Positions 41,604-51,061 of a stretch of DNA of 64,000 bases are shown one piece after another. Position 1 is the stretch's first letter, and each line of letters begins with the position of its first letter. Under the pieces are notes generated by a model, which saw only the letters and a program-made list of their open reading frames with translations, had not been told where the DNA came from and did no database searches. Source of the stretch: Planctomycetota bacterium (GTDB lineage Bacteria > Planctomycetota > UBA1135); contig SHNF01000018.1 in assembly GCA_004295085.1 (NCBI GenBank), positions 248,001-312,000 of the forward strand, in the 5' to 3' direction. The translations under genes were made by a program, and so were the position numbers.

Positions 41604-43901
41604 CTAGCGCGAGGGCTCCCTGGGGATGCGCTCGAGCAGCTGCGGCAGAGCCGCCTCCAGCTCGGCCCGCAGCGGTGAGCCGGGTGCCGCCTCCAGGTGG
41701 CGCTGGATCGTGGCCGCAGCCTGCGCGGGGAAACCGAGCTGCTCCTGCGCCGTGAGCAGGTACAGCGCGTAGCCCGGATCCTGCGGCCGGGCCGCGAACG
41801 CGCGCTCCAGGTAGGGGAGGGCCTCCGCGTAGCGCTGCAGCTCCACGCAGGCCCGTCCGACGTTGAAGGCGGCCTTGTCGTTGGCCGGCCCGCGCTCCAG
41901 GGCCTGCTCGAACCACGGCAGCGACTGCAGGGTCAGCGCCCGGGACTCATCGGCCCGGCCCTCGAAGCGCAACCGCTCGCCTTCCGCCGCGAACGACACT
42001 CCGGTCATGAACGGGCCGGCGAAGCTGTCGCCGTGCTCCTGCATGTGCCGCGCCAGGATGCGCCGGGCCTCGCCGTAGCGGCCGGTCTGGATCAGGGCCT
42101 CGGCCAGGGCTTCGGCGTACGCCGGATCGCCGGGACCCATCTCGAAGGCGCGCTGCAGCGGCGCCACGGCCTGGTCCGCGCTGCCTAGCGCGGTCAGGCA
42201 CTTGCCCGCCCCGAGCAGCGCCTCGCGCAGGTAAGGATCGCCGTTCAGCGCCGTCTGGAAATGGGACAAGGCCGCGGCGAAGTCCGCCTGCGCGGCCTCA
42301 TCCTCGCCGCGCTCCAGCGCGCGGGCGGCGCGCATGGCCAGCACGGTGCCCATGCCGTTGTGCGCGTCCGGGGACCCGGGCGTGTGCTCGAGCAAGGTCC
42401 GGTAGAACGCCTCCGCCGTCCTCAGGTCCTGTTCCAGGAGCAGCGCGCTGCCGATCAAGGTGTGCAGACGCATCCAGTCCACCGGGTGGATGAACCACGG
42501 CTGGCGTCGCAGGTCCTGGGCCTGGCTGAGCACCTGCAGCGCCGCCTCCAGGGCCGCCTCGCGCTGGGGCGCGCCGCGCGGCATCGCCTCGGCCCGGCGC
42601 AGGAGCTCGCCGGCGTACTCCACGTGCGAGATGACGGCGTTGGGGGCGGCCTCCCGCGCCCAGCCGAAGAACGTCAGGTTGTCACGCCAGTGCGGAAGGG
42701 TGACGGCCGCCGAATACGCGTTCCCGGCCACGGCCAGGACCGCCACCGCCAGTCCGGCGGCCAGCCGCGGCCGCGGCGGCGGCGCGGCGCGCGCGCCGAG
42801 CAGCAGTCCGGGCAGCAGCACGCAGAAGCCCGTGGACGCGAGATACGGGTAGCGTTCCTCGAAAGCGAACTGGCCCAGGTTCCACACGCTCAGCGCCGGC
42901 ACCAGGGCGGCCATGAGGATGCCGAGGCCGTACAGCACCAGCGGCGCGCGCCGGCCGTGGCGCAGCCAGATCCACGCCGCGACCACGATCGCCGCCAGCC
43001 CGGCGGCAGCCGGCACCCACAGGCCGGGGTCGCCGGCCTGGACGTCGAGCTGCAGCGGCCGGAACGGCTGGTGCGGCCATGGCCACAGCAGGAAGCCGAG
43101 GTAGCGCCCGATCATGGACAAGGCCAGCGCGACCTGGTCGGCCAGACCGAAGCCGCGCGCCGGGTCCACGGCGTCGAACACGGATTCCCCGAGCAGGCCG
43201 GCGCTCCAGTCGTGGAAGACCAGGCAGCGCAGCACGTACACCAGCGCCACCGGCAGCAGCAGCACGCCAGCGTGCCAGCGCGGCGTGCGCGTGCGCACGG
43301 CGATGGCGAAGCACAAGGCGGCGGCGCCGAAGGCCGTTTCCTGCGACAGCATTGCCGGCAGCAGCAGTGCGGCGCACCATCCCAGGCGCCCGCCGGCCAG
43401 GGCGATCAGGGCCAGCAGGGAGAAGGCCGTCGCCAGCAGGTACGTGAGCGCGCAGGCCCAGGCCACGGTCTCCACGTGCGCCCCGTGCGCGGCAAACAAC
43501 AGGCCGGCGCAGCCCGCCACCAGCGGGCGCAGCCCCAGGCGCAGCGCCAGGAGCGCGACCAGCGTGGAGCACAACGCGTGCAGGAGCAAGCTGGCGGCGT
43601 GGAAGGGCGCAGGATCGCCGCCTCCGATCTGGCGCAGGACGGTGAAGGCGGCGATGCCTACCGGCCGGTAGAAGCTGGCGGCGAACCGGGACTTGGACAC
43701 CGTCTCCCACAGCGGAACCTGGAACCCCTCCCAGAGGCCGCTCCAGGAGCCCAGGTAGGCGTTGTCCTGGAGCATGGGCAGGTCGTCGTACACGAAGCCG
43801 TGCCGCAGGATGGGGAGGAACAGCAGCACCGCCGCCAGCGCGGGCAGCAGCAGCGCCGCGCTCCTGGCCGTGCGGTGGCCTAGTCGCGGGCCGCTTTCCA
43901 A
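41604..43901 (-). CDS. Polytopic membrane protein with C-terminal TPR repeats
   Basis: A protein of about 765 residues. The first 400 residues hold about ten membrane segments with the acidic first loop (HGFVYDDLPMLQDNAYLGSW) and FYRPVGIAAF. These are typical of the TMTC/PMT-like glycosyltransferases. The C-terminal 350 residues are tetratricopeptide repeats (AEAFYRTLLEHTPGSPDAHN, PYLERAFAARPQDPGYALYL). The likely role is periplasmic protein or lipid glycosylation, by analogy. No ATG exists near the N-terminus. A TTG at 43901 with GAGG upstream, overlapping the aminopeptidase stop by 22 nt, gives a sensible membrane start. The same frame stays open back to 45506 only as a shadow of the aminopeptidase. 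Confidence 0.75.
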   Translation of the reverse strand: MESGPRLGHRTARSAALLLPALAAVLLFLPILRHGFVYDDLPMLQDNAYLGSWSGLWEGFQVPLWETVSKSRFAASFYRPVGIAAFTVLRQIGGGDPAPFHAASLLLHALCSTLVALLALRLGLRPLVAGCAGLLFAAHGAHVETVAWACALTYLLATAFSLLALIALAGGRLGWCAALLLPAMLSQETAFGAAALCFAIAVRTRTPRWHAGVLLLPVALVYVLRCLVFHDWSAGLLGESVFDAVDPARGFGLADQVALALSMIGRYLGFLLWPWPHQPFRPLQLDVQAGDPGLWVPAAAGLAAIVVAAWIWLRHGRRAPLVLYGLGILMAALVPALSVWNLGQFAFEERYPYLASTGFCVLLPGLLLGARAAPPPRPRLAAGLAVAVLAVAGNAYSAAVTLPHWRDNLTFFGWAREAAPNAVISHVEYAGELLRRAEAMPRGAPQREAALEAALQVLSQAQDLRRQPWFIHPVDWMRLHTLIGSALLLEQDLRTAEAFYRTLLEHTPGSPDAHNGMGTVLAMRAARALERGEDEAAQADFAAALSHFQTALNGDPYLREALLGAGKCLTALGSADQAVAPLQRAFEMGPGDPAYAEALAEALIQTGRYGEARRILARHMQEHGDSFAGPFMTGVSFAAEGERLRFEGRADESRALTLQSLPWFEQALERGPANDKAAFNVGRACVELQRYAEALPYLERAFAARPQDPGYALYLLTAQEQLGFPAQAAATIQRHLEAAPGSPLRAELEAALPQLLERIPREPSR

Positions 43902-45499
43902 GGCACCTCGCGGTACGGATCCAGCTCGGCCGCCACCGGCTCGAACTCCAGGTCGGCGTACGCCTGCGCCTCGCGCCCGGTGAAGCGCACCGTGACCTCG
44001 GCCTCGCCCTGGCCGCCCGCGCCGGTGAAGCGCACCCGGCTCGCGAACGGATACGGCGGGCCGTCCTGCGTCTGGCGCAGCCGCAGCACGGCGTGGAAAC
44101 CGCGCGCGCGCGCCTGCACCGCGAGGCGGCTCTCGATCACGGGGACGTCCCGGCCGTACACCCAGGCGCGGAAGAAATCGCCCAGGTCCTCGCCCGCGGC
44201 CTGCGCCATGGCCGCCTGGAAGTCCTCGGTGCCGGCGTTGCCGCCGCCGAACGCCGCCAGGTACTGCGCCGCCGCGGCGTCGAAGCGCTGCCGTCCCAGG
44301 TACTCCGCGAGCAGGTGCAGGACCATGCCGCCTTTGTTGTAGACCAGGTCGGCGTCGAACAAGTTGGACGGATCCGGATCGGCGAGCGTCCAGGGTGACT
44401 GCCGCTGCGCCAGACGCAGCGTGCTCGCGCGCCAGGGGCGCAGGGTGCGCGCGCGCTCTTCCGCTCCGCCCTGCGCCTCGCGCCAGCGCAGCTCGAGATA
44501 CGTGGCCCAGCCCTCGTTCAGCCACAGGTCGCGCCACTGGCGCGGACTGACCCAGTCGCCGAACCACTGGTGGGCCAGCTCGTGCACGATCAGGGCCGGA
44601 TCGCCATCCAGACCCGCCTCGCGGCCGAGCACGGTCATGGTCTGGTTCTCCAGGCCGCCCACAGCCCGCGCGGTGAAGACGTGTCCGTAGCGCTCGAACG
44701 GGTACGGGCCGTAGCGTTCGGCCAGGAACGGGATCATGCGCGCGGTGTCCGCCAGCGAATTCCGTACCTGCTCCTCGTCCTCCGGCCAGGCCAGGTCCAG
44801 GAGCGGCGGCGTTCCCGGCCGCAGGATGGGTGCGTACGCCCCGGCGGCCAGCGCCAGCAGGTACGGCGCGGTCGGCCGGTCGGTTCCCCAGTGGAAGCTG
44901 CGGCTGCCGGGTTCGAATCCGAGGCCGCGCAGCTCGCCCGTGGCCGCGGCGTAGCTGCCCAACGGCACGCGCACGACCACGTCGAAGCGGGCCTTGTCGC
45001 TGGGGTGGTCGTTGCACGGGAAGAAGTGGTGCGCGCCGTCGGGCTCGAGATAGCTCACCAGACCGCGGGCGTCCGCCAGCAAGCCCACGGGCTCGCCCTG
45101 GGACGGCTCCTCCGGGAGCGGGCCGCCGTAGCGCAGCTCCACCGCCAGCACCTGGCCCGCCGCCGCCCGCCGCGGCAGGCGCACGCGCAGGCGGTCCCGC
45201 GCCTGCGCGAAGCGTGCGCTTTCGCCGCCCACGTGTGCGCTTTGCACCCGGAGCTGGTGGTGCAGGTCCAGCTCCACCTGGTCCAGCGGACGCAGCGCCT
45301 GCAGCTCGACGCGGGCCCAGGCGCTCAGGCGCGGCTGCGGCGGCGCCAGCAGCAGGTGCAGCTCGTAGTGCTGCACGTCCAGGTCCGGGTTGCCCCGTCC
45401 GGGAACCGCCGGGTCCGGGATCGGCGCCGGGACCGCCGCCGCCGGCGCCTGCGCCGGCGCTTGCGCCTGCAGCAGCAGCGAGAGGAGGAGCGCAGTCAC
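43880..45499 (-). CDS. M1-family aminopeptidase, secreted
   Basis: A 539-residue zinc peptidase with a short signal peptide (TALLLSLLLQAQAPAQA) and a Pro/Ala linker. The substrate-binding motif is GGLENQT (GAMEN-like). The zinc site is VHELAHQWFGDW with the third ligand in LNEGWATYLE. The order and spacing (HEXXH-x18-E) are right for M1. It lacks the long C-terminal domain of PepN and is closer to short extracellular M1 enzymes. It probably trims peptides in the periplasm. The GTG start at 45499 is used; TATGCT 30 nt upstream is a possible -10. It overlaps the TPR membrane gene. Confidence 0.93.
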   Translation of the reverse strand: MTALLLSLLLQAQAPAQAPAAAVPAPIPDPAVPGRGNPDLDVQHYELHLLLAPPQPRLSAWARVELQALRPLDQVELDLHHQLRVQSAHVGGESARFAQARDRLRVRLPRRAAAGQVLAVELRYGGPLPEEPSQGEPVGLLADARGLVSYLEPDGAHHFFPCNDHPSDKARFDVVVRVPLGSYAAATGELRGLGFEPGSRSFHWGTDRPTAPYLLALAAGAYAPILRPGTPPLLDLAWPEDEEQVRNSLADTARMIPFLAERYGPYPFERYGHVFTARAVGGLENQTMTVLGREAGLDGDPALIVHELAHQWFGDWVSPRQWRDLWLNEGWATYLELRWREAQGGAEERARTLRPWRASTLRLAQRQSPWTLADPDPSNLFDADLVYNKGGMVLHLLAEYLGRQRFDAAAAQYLAAFGGGNAGTEDFQAAMAQAAGEDLGDFFRAWVYGRDVPVIESRLAVQARARGFHAVLRLRQTQDGPPYPFASRVRFTGAGGQGEAEVTVRFTGREAQAYADLEFEPVAAELDPYREVPWKAARD

Positions 45500-45552
45500 G
45501 GCACAACGCGCAGCGCAGCGCGCCGCGCCAGCATACGTGCGGCGGGCTCCGC

Positions 45553-45558
45553 TAGACT
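45553..45558 (+). promoter_or_regulatory. -10 box TAGACT before ddl
   Basis: GCTAGACT ends 9 nt before the ATG at 45568. Any transcript would have a leader of only a few nucleotides. Confidence 0.4.
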
Positions 45559-45567
45559 GCGCGGCCC

Positions 45568-46620
45568 ATGTCGGGTCGCGCTCCGCTCCGCCTGGCCGTG
45601 CTGTTCGGCGGCCGCTCCGCGGAGCACGATGTGAGCCTGGCCTCGGCGCGCGCCGTGCTCCAGCACCTGGATCCGGCGCGCTACGACCTGCACCTGGCCG
45701 GCATCACCCGCTCCGGCGGCTGGCTGGGCGCGGAAGCGTCGCTGGCCTTGCTGAACGGGCAGCCGGTGCTCGAGCCCGGCGGCCCGCCCAGCCTGCCGCC
45801 CGGCACCGAGTGCGTGTTCCCGGTGCTGCACGGACCCTGCGGAGAGGATGGCACCGTGCAAGGCTGGCTGGAGCTCTTGGGCGTCCCCAGCGTGGGCGCG
45901 GACACCACGGGCTCGGCCCTGGCGATGGACAAGTCGCTCACCAAGCACGTGCTGCGCAGTTCCGGCCTGCCCGTGCTGCCCTGGACCGACGTCGAGGCCG
46001 GAGACTTCCGCCTGGATCCCGCCGGCGTCTGCGCCAGGGTGGTGGAGCAGCGCGGCCTGCCGTGCTTCGTGAAGCCGGCGCGGCTGGGCAGCAGCATCGG
46101 GATCAGCAAGGTGGAGTCCGGGGACGCGGTCGGTCCTGCCCTCGAGGAGGCGTTCCGGCACGGCCGCTACGCGCTCGTGGAGCCTTACTACGACGCCCGC
46201 GAGCTGGAGATCGCGGTGCTCGACGGCGATCCGCCGCTGGCCAGTCCGGTGGGCGAGATCCGGCCCAGGACCTGGTACTCGTACGAGGAGAAGTACCGCA
46301 ACAGCGATGCGCAGTTGCTCGCCCCGGCGCCGGACCTGCATCCGCGCATGGTCGAGCGGTTCCAGGAGCTGGCGCTGGCGGTGTTCGGCGTCCTGCGCCT
46401 GCGCGGCATGGCGCGCGTGGACTTCTTCCTGGGCCGCCACACCGGGCGCCTGGTCATCAGCGAAGTGAACACCATCCCCGGCTTCACGGCCATCTCCATG
46501 TATCCGAAGCTGATGGCCCTGGCCGGCGTGCCCTTCGGCGCGCTGTGCGACCGGCTGATCGAGCAGGCCACGTCCAGCCGCGAGGCGCCGCAGCGCCCGG
46601 CGGCGCGGGCCGCGCGCTGA
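45568..46620 (+). CDS. ddl: D-alanine--D-alanine ligase
   Basis: A 350-residue ATP-grasp ligase. The N-terminus VLFGGRSAEHDVSLASARAV and VFPVLHGPCGEDGTVQG are Ddl signatures. The grasp domain shows GLPCFVKPARLGSSIGISKV and the metal/ATP site EVNTIPGFTAISMYPKL. It makes D-Ala-D-Ala for peptidoglycan, consistent with Planctomycetota having a cell wall. It stands alone between convergent and divergent genes, without the usual mur cluster. A Ser or Phe/Tyr readout for D-lactate versus D-Ala was not attempted. Confidence 0.95.
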   Translation: MSGRAPLRLAVLFGGRSAEHDVSLASARAVLQHLDPARYDLHLAGITRSGGWLGAEASLALLNGQPVLEPGGPPSLPPGTECVFPVLHGPCGEDGTVQGWLELLGVPSVGADTTGSALAMDKSLTKHVLRSSGLPVLPWTDVEAGDFRLDPAGVCARVVEQRGLPCFVKPARLGSSIGISKVESGDAVGPALEEAFRHGRYALVEPYYDARELEIAVLDGDPPLASPVGEIRPRTWYSYEEKYRNSDAQLLAPAPDLHPRMVERFQELALAVFGVLRLRGMARVDFFLGRHTGRLVISEVNTIPGFTAISMYPKLMALAGVPFGALCDRLIEQATSSREAPQRPAARAAR

Positions 46621-46624
46621 TCCG

Positions 46625-47521
46625 CTACAGCGCCTGCTTCAGGCAGAACACCGAGCCGCCGGACTTGATGAACTCGCCGGTCTCGAGCGGCACCGGCGTG
46701 AACCCGCGCTCGCGCAGCGCGGCCTCCGTGCGCGCGCAGCCGCGCTGGATCAGGACGTGGCGGCCGTCCGGGCAGTGGGCGTTGGCGGCGAAGCGCAGCG
46801 CCTCGTCGAGTGGCACTTCGATGGCGTCAGGAAACGCGGCGCGCGCGAGCTCCAGCCCGTCGCGGTCGAAGGCCTGCGGCACGAGCAGGGCGCTGCGCTC
46901 GTCCAGCGGCGCCAGCGCGGTATCCAGGTGATAGAAACGCTCGTCCGCGAGCGCGTAGAGCAGGATGTCGAGCTCCGGATGGGCCGCCGCGAGCGCCTCC
47001 CAGGCCGCGCGCTCGGTGCGGGCGCCGATCCCGGCGTGCAGCAGGAAGCGTCCGGGATGCACCACGCCGTCGCCGCTGCCTTCGAATCGGGTGACACGCG
47101 CCGGCATCTCGCGCAGGACGTAGCCGCGCGCGCGGGCGTAGGCGGCGTGCTGCTCCACCTCCGGCCGGCGCGAAGGATGCGTCATGCGCGCCAGCCACAG
47201 CTCGCCGCCGCCGCCGGGCAGGGGCAGATACAAGGAGGGGTTGGCCGTGAAGCACAGGTCGGGCAGCCCCGGCACGGCCGGAAGGACATCCACCGCCACG
47301 CCGCCGCTGCGGTAGGCGTCGGCCAGCGCCTGCCACTGCCGCCGCGCCGCGGAACGGTCCACGCGCCGGGGCCGGCCGTCCGCTCCCGCCATGTGCACGT
47401 TCTGGACCTCGGCGATGTCGAAGCGGCCGGGATCGGCCAGCAGCACGCGCGCGGGCCGCTGCGTCGCCGGCAGCTGCCCGGGCCGCCGCGGCCAGTCCGC
47501 CAGGCGCGCGTGGAGCGGCAT
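46625..47521 (-). CDS. Amidinotransferase-fold hydrolase (DDAH-like)
   Basis: A 298-residue protein of the arginine deiminase/DDAH superfamily. Visible catalytic features are PDLCFTANPSLYLP (the substrate-binding D-x-x-F-x-x-N line), GSGDGVVHPGRFLLHAG, the catalytic His in FYHLDTALAPLDE, and the nucleophilic Cys in SGGSVFCLKQAL close to the C-terminus. The substrate is probably a guanidino compound such as methylated arginine or N-terminal arginine. It is the last gene of a six-gene operon, 3 nt after an ABC permease. An exporter linked to guanidino metabolism is suggested but unproven. Confidence 0.85.
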   Translation of the reverse strand: MPLHARLADWPRRPGQLPATQRPARVLLADPGRFDIAEVQNVHMAGADGRPRRVDRSAARRQWQALADAYRSGGVAVDVLPAVPGLPDLCFTANPSLYLPLPGGGGELWLARMTHPSRRPEVEQHAAYARARGYVLREMPARVTRFEGSGDGVVHPGRFLLHAGIGARTERAAWEALAAAHPELDILLYALADERFYHLDTALAPLDERSALLVPQAFDRDGLELARAAFPDAIEVPLDEALRFAANAHCPDGRHVLIQRGCARTEAALRERGFTPVPLETGEFIKSGGSVFCLKQAL

Positions 47522-47524
47522 GGC

Positions 47525-48316
47525 TTACAGCACGTCCCGCGTGCGGATGGCCTGGTAGGCCAGGACCAGGAAGGCGAGAACGTAGCCCGCCAGCACCAGC
47601 AGCGACAGCAAGGTGCCCGGGGGGTCCGGATCCGGCACGGAGAACTGGCCCAGGGTGTTGCTGAGGTCCAGCCAGTTGCGCAGCAGGCCGAAAAGGTAGC
47701 GGTGCGGCGACAAGGCGCGCAGCGGGCCGGTGATGCTGCCGGCGATGGATCCCCAGCCGATCAGCAAGGCCAGCGCCCACAGCACCGCCTTGCGCGACCA
47801 CACCCCCAGGAACAGGCACAGGGCGCCGTAAGGAGCGGCGCCGATCCACAGCACCAGCGACAGGAACACGACCCGCTGCAGCCAGAAGCGCAGCTCCACG
47901 CCGCCGCTGATGGGACTGAGGATCAGCGCGGGGAGCGTGGCGCACAGGACCGCCAGCGGCAGCAGCGCCAGCAGCCCGCCCGAGTAGAGGCCGAGCAGCG
48001 GCACCCAGCGCGGCGCCGGGCGCGTCAGCAGGTAGGCGATCGCGCCCTTCTCGTACAGCTCGCCCAGGATCGGCAGCATCACCAGCATGCTCAGGAAGGG
48101 CAGCACGAAGTACAGGCACATCGGCGCCAGGATCTCGCCGTACATGCGGTACGGGGTGGGCGTGCCACCCTGCTCGTGCGGCGCGAAGAAGCGGAAGACC
48201 AGCGCCATGAACGTCGGCACCAGGGCCACCATCAGCGCCGGAAGCGCCTTCCAGCTCAGCATGCGCCGGCGGAAGGAGTAGGCCTGGACGGCCAGCACCT
48301 GCGGGGAGAAGCTCAT
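47525..48316 (-). CDS. ABC-2 type permease subunit
   Basis: A 263-residue integral membrane protein with six hydrophobic segments. An early motif (LAVQAYSFRRRMLSW) and an outward loop (HEQGGTPTPYRMYGEILAP) resemble ABC-2 family exporters. It pairs with the ATPase at 48313-49242; the two genes overlap by 4 nt (ATGA). The substrate is unknown. NosY- or Gld-type exporters have a similar layout. Confidence 0.82.
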   Translation of the reverse strand: MSFSPQVLAVQAYSFRRRMLSWKALPALMVALVPTFMALVFRFFAPHEQGGTPTPYRMYGEILAPMCLYFVLPFLSMLVMLPILGELYEKGAIAYLLTRPAPRWVPLLGLYSGGLLALLPLAVLCATLPALILSPISGGVELRFWLQRVVFLSLVLWIGAAPYGALCLFLGVWSRKAVLWALALLIGWGSIAGSITGPLRALSPHRYLFGLLRNWLDLSNTLGQFSVPDPDPPGTLLSLLVLAGYVLAFLVLAYQAIRTRDVL

Positions 48317-49242
48317 ACGGCGCTGCCCACCAGGGTGTCGAACACGCTCTCCAGGTTCTCGTCGGCGATCTCCATGCTCTCGATCTGGCCGGCGCCGCCG
48401 TACGCCTGCAGCCGGTCCAGCAGGCGGTTCAGGTCGCGCGTCTCCAGCAGCAGCTGGCTGTCGTCGCCGAAGGACACGCCGGAGACGTAGTCCTCCTGGA
48501 GCAACGCCGCCGCGATCTCGCGCCGGCTGCCGCTGCTGATCTGCACGCGCCGCGGCTTGCGCTCCAGCAGGCCCACGATCTCGCTCAGGCGTCCCTCGGC
48601 CAGCAGGCGGCCGTGGTGCAGGAGCAGCATGCGGTCGGTGACGGACTCCACCTCGTGCAGGATGTGCGAGGAGAACAGGACCGTGCCGCCGGCGGCGCCG
48701 TGGGCGCGCACGAGGTTGATGGTCTTGCGCCGGCTGACCGGGTCCATGCCGTTCAGCGGCTCGTCCAGCAGCAGCAGCTCCGGCTCGAGCAGCAGGGCCT
48801 GCGCCACCTTGATGCGCTGGCGCATGCCCTTGGACATGGTGCTCAGCTTCTTGGTTGCCAGCTCCTCCATGCCGACCTTCTCCAGCGCCGCGCGCGCGCG
48901 CGCCCGCGCCGCCATCGGGCCGTCGCCGGCCACGCGCGCCATCAAGGCCAGGAAGTCGCTACCGCGCTCGCTTTCGAAGTGCACGTCGTCGCCGGGGGCG
49001 TAGCCGACGCGCCGGAACACGGCCCACTGGTCCGGCGAGACCCGCGTCCCGAACAGCTCGGCGTGCCCGCGCGTGGGCCGGGCCAGGCCGGTGAGCAGGC
49101 GCATGAGCGTGGTCTTGCCGCTGCCGTTCGGCCCGAGCAGGCCCACGACGCCGGGCGACACGTCCACGGTCAGGCCGGACAGGCCCTGCACCTCGCCGTA
49201 CCAGCGGGCGAGGCCCACGCAGCGGATCACGGGCGCGCTCAT
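48313..49242 (-). CDS. ABC transporter ATP-binding protein
   Basis: A 309-residue ATPase. Walker A is GPNGSGKTT, the signature is STMSKGMRQRIKVAQAL (Gly replaced in the LSGGQ position), and Walker B is LLLLDEPLNGMDP with the switch His in FSSHILHE. A C-terminal extension of about 80 residues with beta strands (RRVQISSGSRREIAAALLQE) is as in NatA/CcmA-type exporters. Its ATG overlaps the stop of the permease at 49239 by 4 nt. Confidence 0.93.
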   Translation of the reverse strand: MSAPVIRCVGLARWYGEVQGLSGLTVDVSPGVVGLLGPNGSGKTTLMRLLTGLARPTRGHAELFGTRVSPDQWAVFRRVGYAPGDDVHFESERGSDFLALMARVAGDGPMAARARARAALEKVGMEELATKKLSTMSKGMRQRIKVAQALLLEPELLLLDEPLNGMDPVSRRKTINLVRAHGAAGGTVLFSSHILHEVESVTDRMLLLHHGRLLAEGRLSEIVGLLERKPRRVQISSGSRREIAAALLQEDYVSGVSFGDDSQLLLETRDLNRLLDRLQAYGGAGQIESMEIADENLESVFDTLVGSAV

Positions 49243-50129
49243 CCCACCAGCGCCCGGTGCTTGACCTTGGCCAGCAGGTACAGGAAGCAGAGCAGCGTGA
49301 TCCCGCCCAGGATGGACACGGACAGGGCGAAGGGCGCGTGCTGGCGGGCGGGTTCCGGGTAGCCCAGGAAGCCGTTGGCGACGCTGAAGATATTGTCCCA
49401 GAAGGCCAGGGCCATGAAGGCGCGCTGGTCGGTCAGGTCCGCCAGCGCCGGCCCGATGCCGCCGGACAGGATGAACAGGATCACGAACACGAGCGCCGTC
49501 CACAGCCCGCTCCGGGTGATGGTGGTGAGGGCCTGGATGAACAGCGCCAGGCTCAGGCTGATCAGCAGCAGGGCCGCGCTCAGTCCCAGCGGCACCATGC
49601 GCACCGCGGCGAAGTGGCCCGCCGGCGCGGTGAACACGTCCATGCACCAGATCCACAGCATGGGCGCCAGCGTCGGCAGCAGCAGGAAGCTCACGAACGC
49701 GAGCGAGCGCCCGGCGAGGTAGCCGAGCGGCGTGATCGGCCGCGAGAAGTACGACTCCAGGGCGTTGCCGCGCAGGTCGCCCGCCATGAGGTCGTAGCCG
49801 AGCAGCATGGCCATGGGCACCAGCACCGGATACACGAACCAGTGCAGCAGGATCAGGTAGATCTCGGCGTCGAAGCGCAGCGACGGGCCCTCGCCGCCCA
49901 CGCGCTGGCCCATCTCCTCCAGCATCGCGCGCCACTCCGGCACCACCTTCTGCACGAAGTACAGGATCAGGCTGATGATCGCGGCGATGGCGATGCCGCC
50001 GAAGGTGATCATGCGGATCCAGCGGCTGGCCCAGCCGCGCTGGAAGGTGGCGTGCCACAACGGCCACCACGGCGGGGCGTTGCTGCGCGTGCCGCTGAAG
50101 CGCTCGTACTCGGCGGCGCGGAAGGCCAT
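49239..50129 (-). CDS. ABC-2 type permease subunit
   Basis: A 296-residue membrane protein with six hydrophobic segments and an amphipathic N-terminus (FRAAEYERFSGTRSN, WWPLWHATFQRGWASRW). The loop YDLMAGDLRGNALESYFSRP is typical of ABC-2 permeases that partner ATPases of the NatA type. The start ATG shares one base with the stop of the upstream ATPase. The gene belongs to the first of two ATPase/permease pairs in this operon. Confidence 0.83.
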   Translation of the reverse strand: MAFRAAEYERFSGTRSNAPPWWPLWHATFQRGWASRWIRMITFGGIAIAAIISLILYFVQKVVPEWRAMLEEMGQRVGGEGPSLRFDAEIYLILLHWFVYPVLVPMAMLLGYDLMAGDLRGNALESYFSRPITPLGYLAGRSLAFVSFLLLPTLAPMLWIWCMDVFTAPAGHFAAVRMVPLGLSAALLLISLSLALFIQALTTITRSGLWTALVFVILFILSGGIGPALADLTDQRAFMALAFWDNIFSVANGFLGYPEPARQHAPFALSVSILGGITLLCFLYLLAKVKHRALVG

Positions 50130-51061
50130 CAGGGCTGGCCCTCCAGGGCCTCCAGGAACGCGTCCTCCAGCGAGCGCGCCGCCGCCTTCACGCCCAGCAC
50201 CGGCACGCCGGCCTGGGCGCCCAGCTGGAACACCTGGCGCGGCTCCACCACGCCGTCGGGCAGGCTGACCAGGACCTCGTTGTCGTGGCCGTCGCCCAGC
50301 ACGTGCAGCCCGGCGGCCTGCGCGGCCGCGGTGAAGGCGGCGCGGGCGCCGTCGGGCAGGCGCACGCGCTTGGCGCCCCGGGCCGCGGCCGTGAGGTTGG
50401 CGACCGTGTCGGCCTTCTTCAGCTCCCCGCGGTCCAGGACCCACACGTCGTTGCACAGCCGCTCCACGTCCGGCAGCAGGTGGCTGGCCAGGATCAGGTG
50501 GATGCCGTGCTCGCGCACCACCTTGGCGATCAGCTCCAGCATGCGCACGCGGCCTTGCGGATCCAGTCCGTTGGTGGGCTCGTCCAGGATCAGCACGTCG
50601 GGATCGTGCACCAGGGCCGCCGCCAGCTTGTAGCGCTGGCGCATGCCCACCGAGTACGTGGCCACCTCCCGGTAGCGCTCCTCGCCCAGGCCGACGAAGT
50701 GCAGCACGTCGTGGGCGCGCACCATGGCGTCGCCGCGGCGCAGCCCGCAGATCTCGGCCAGGTGCGCCAGCGCGGACACGCCGGAGATGCCGACGATGTA
50801 GCTGTCGCGCTCCGGCATGTAGCCGAGGCGCCGGCGCAGCCGCGGCCCGGCCGTGGCCGTGTCCTGGCCGAGCACGCGGATCCGCCCGCCGGCCGGGTGC
50901 ACCAAGCCCAGGATGGCGCGCAGCATGGACGACTTGCCGGCGCCGTTGGGCCCGAGCAACCCGAGCGCGCCGCCGTGGAAGGTGGCGCCGACGCCGTCCA
51001 GGGCCGTGAAGCGGCCGTAGCGGACGGTGAGAGCTTCCAGCGCGAGGACGGGGTCGCTCAT
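50129..51061 (-). CDS. ABC transporter ATP-binding protein
   Basis: A 310-residue ATPase with Walker A GPNGAGKSS, signature YSVGMRQRYKLAAAL and Walker B VLILDEPTNGLDP. The switch His is in LASHLLPDVE. The C-terminal extension is alpha/beta (GDGHDNEVLVSLPDGVVEPR). It is the paralogue of the ATPase at 48313. Duplication of the ATPase/permease pair suggests a heteromeric exporter. It overlaps the parvulin-like gene by 4 nt. Confidence 0.93.
   Translation of the reverse strand: MSDPVLALEALTVRYGRFTALDGVGATFHGGALGLLGPNGAGKSSMLRAILGLVHPAGGRIRVLGQDTATAGPRLRRRLGYMPERDSYIVGISGVSALAHLAEICGLRRGDAMVRAHDVLHFVGLGEERYREVATYSVGMRQRYKLAAALVHDPDVLILDEPTNGLDPQGRVRMLELIAKVVREHGIHLILASHLLPDVERLCNDVWVLDRGELKKADTVANLTAAARGAKRVRLPDGARAAFTAAAQAAGLHVLGDGHDNEVLVSLPDGVVEPRQVFQLGAQAGVPVLGVKAAARSLEDAFLEALEGQP

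Noticed and set aside
41604..45506. A single 1300-residue fusion of aminopeptidase region and TPR protein
   Set aside because: The first half is an out-of-frame shadow of the M1 gene. The real protein begins near 43901.
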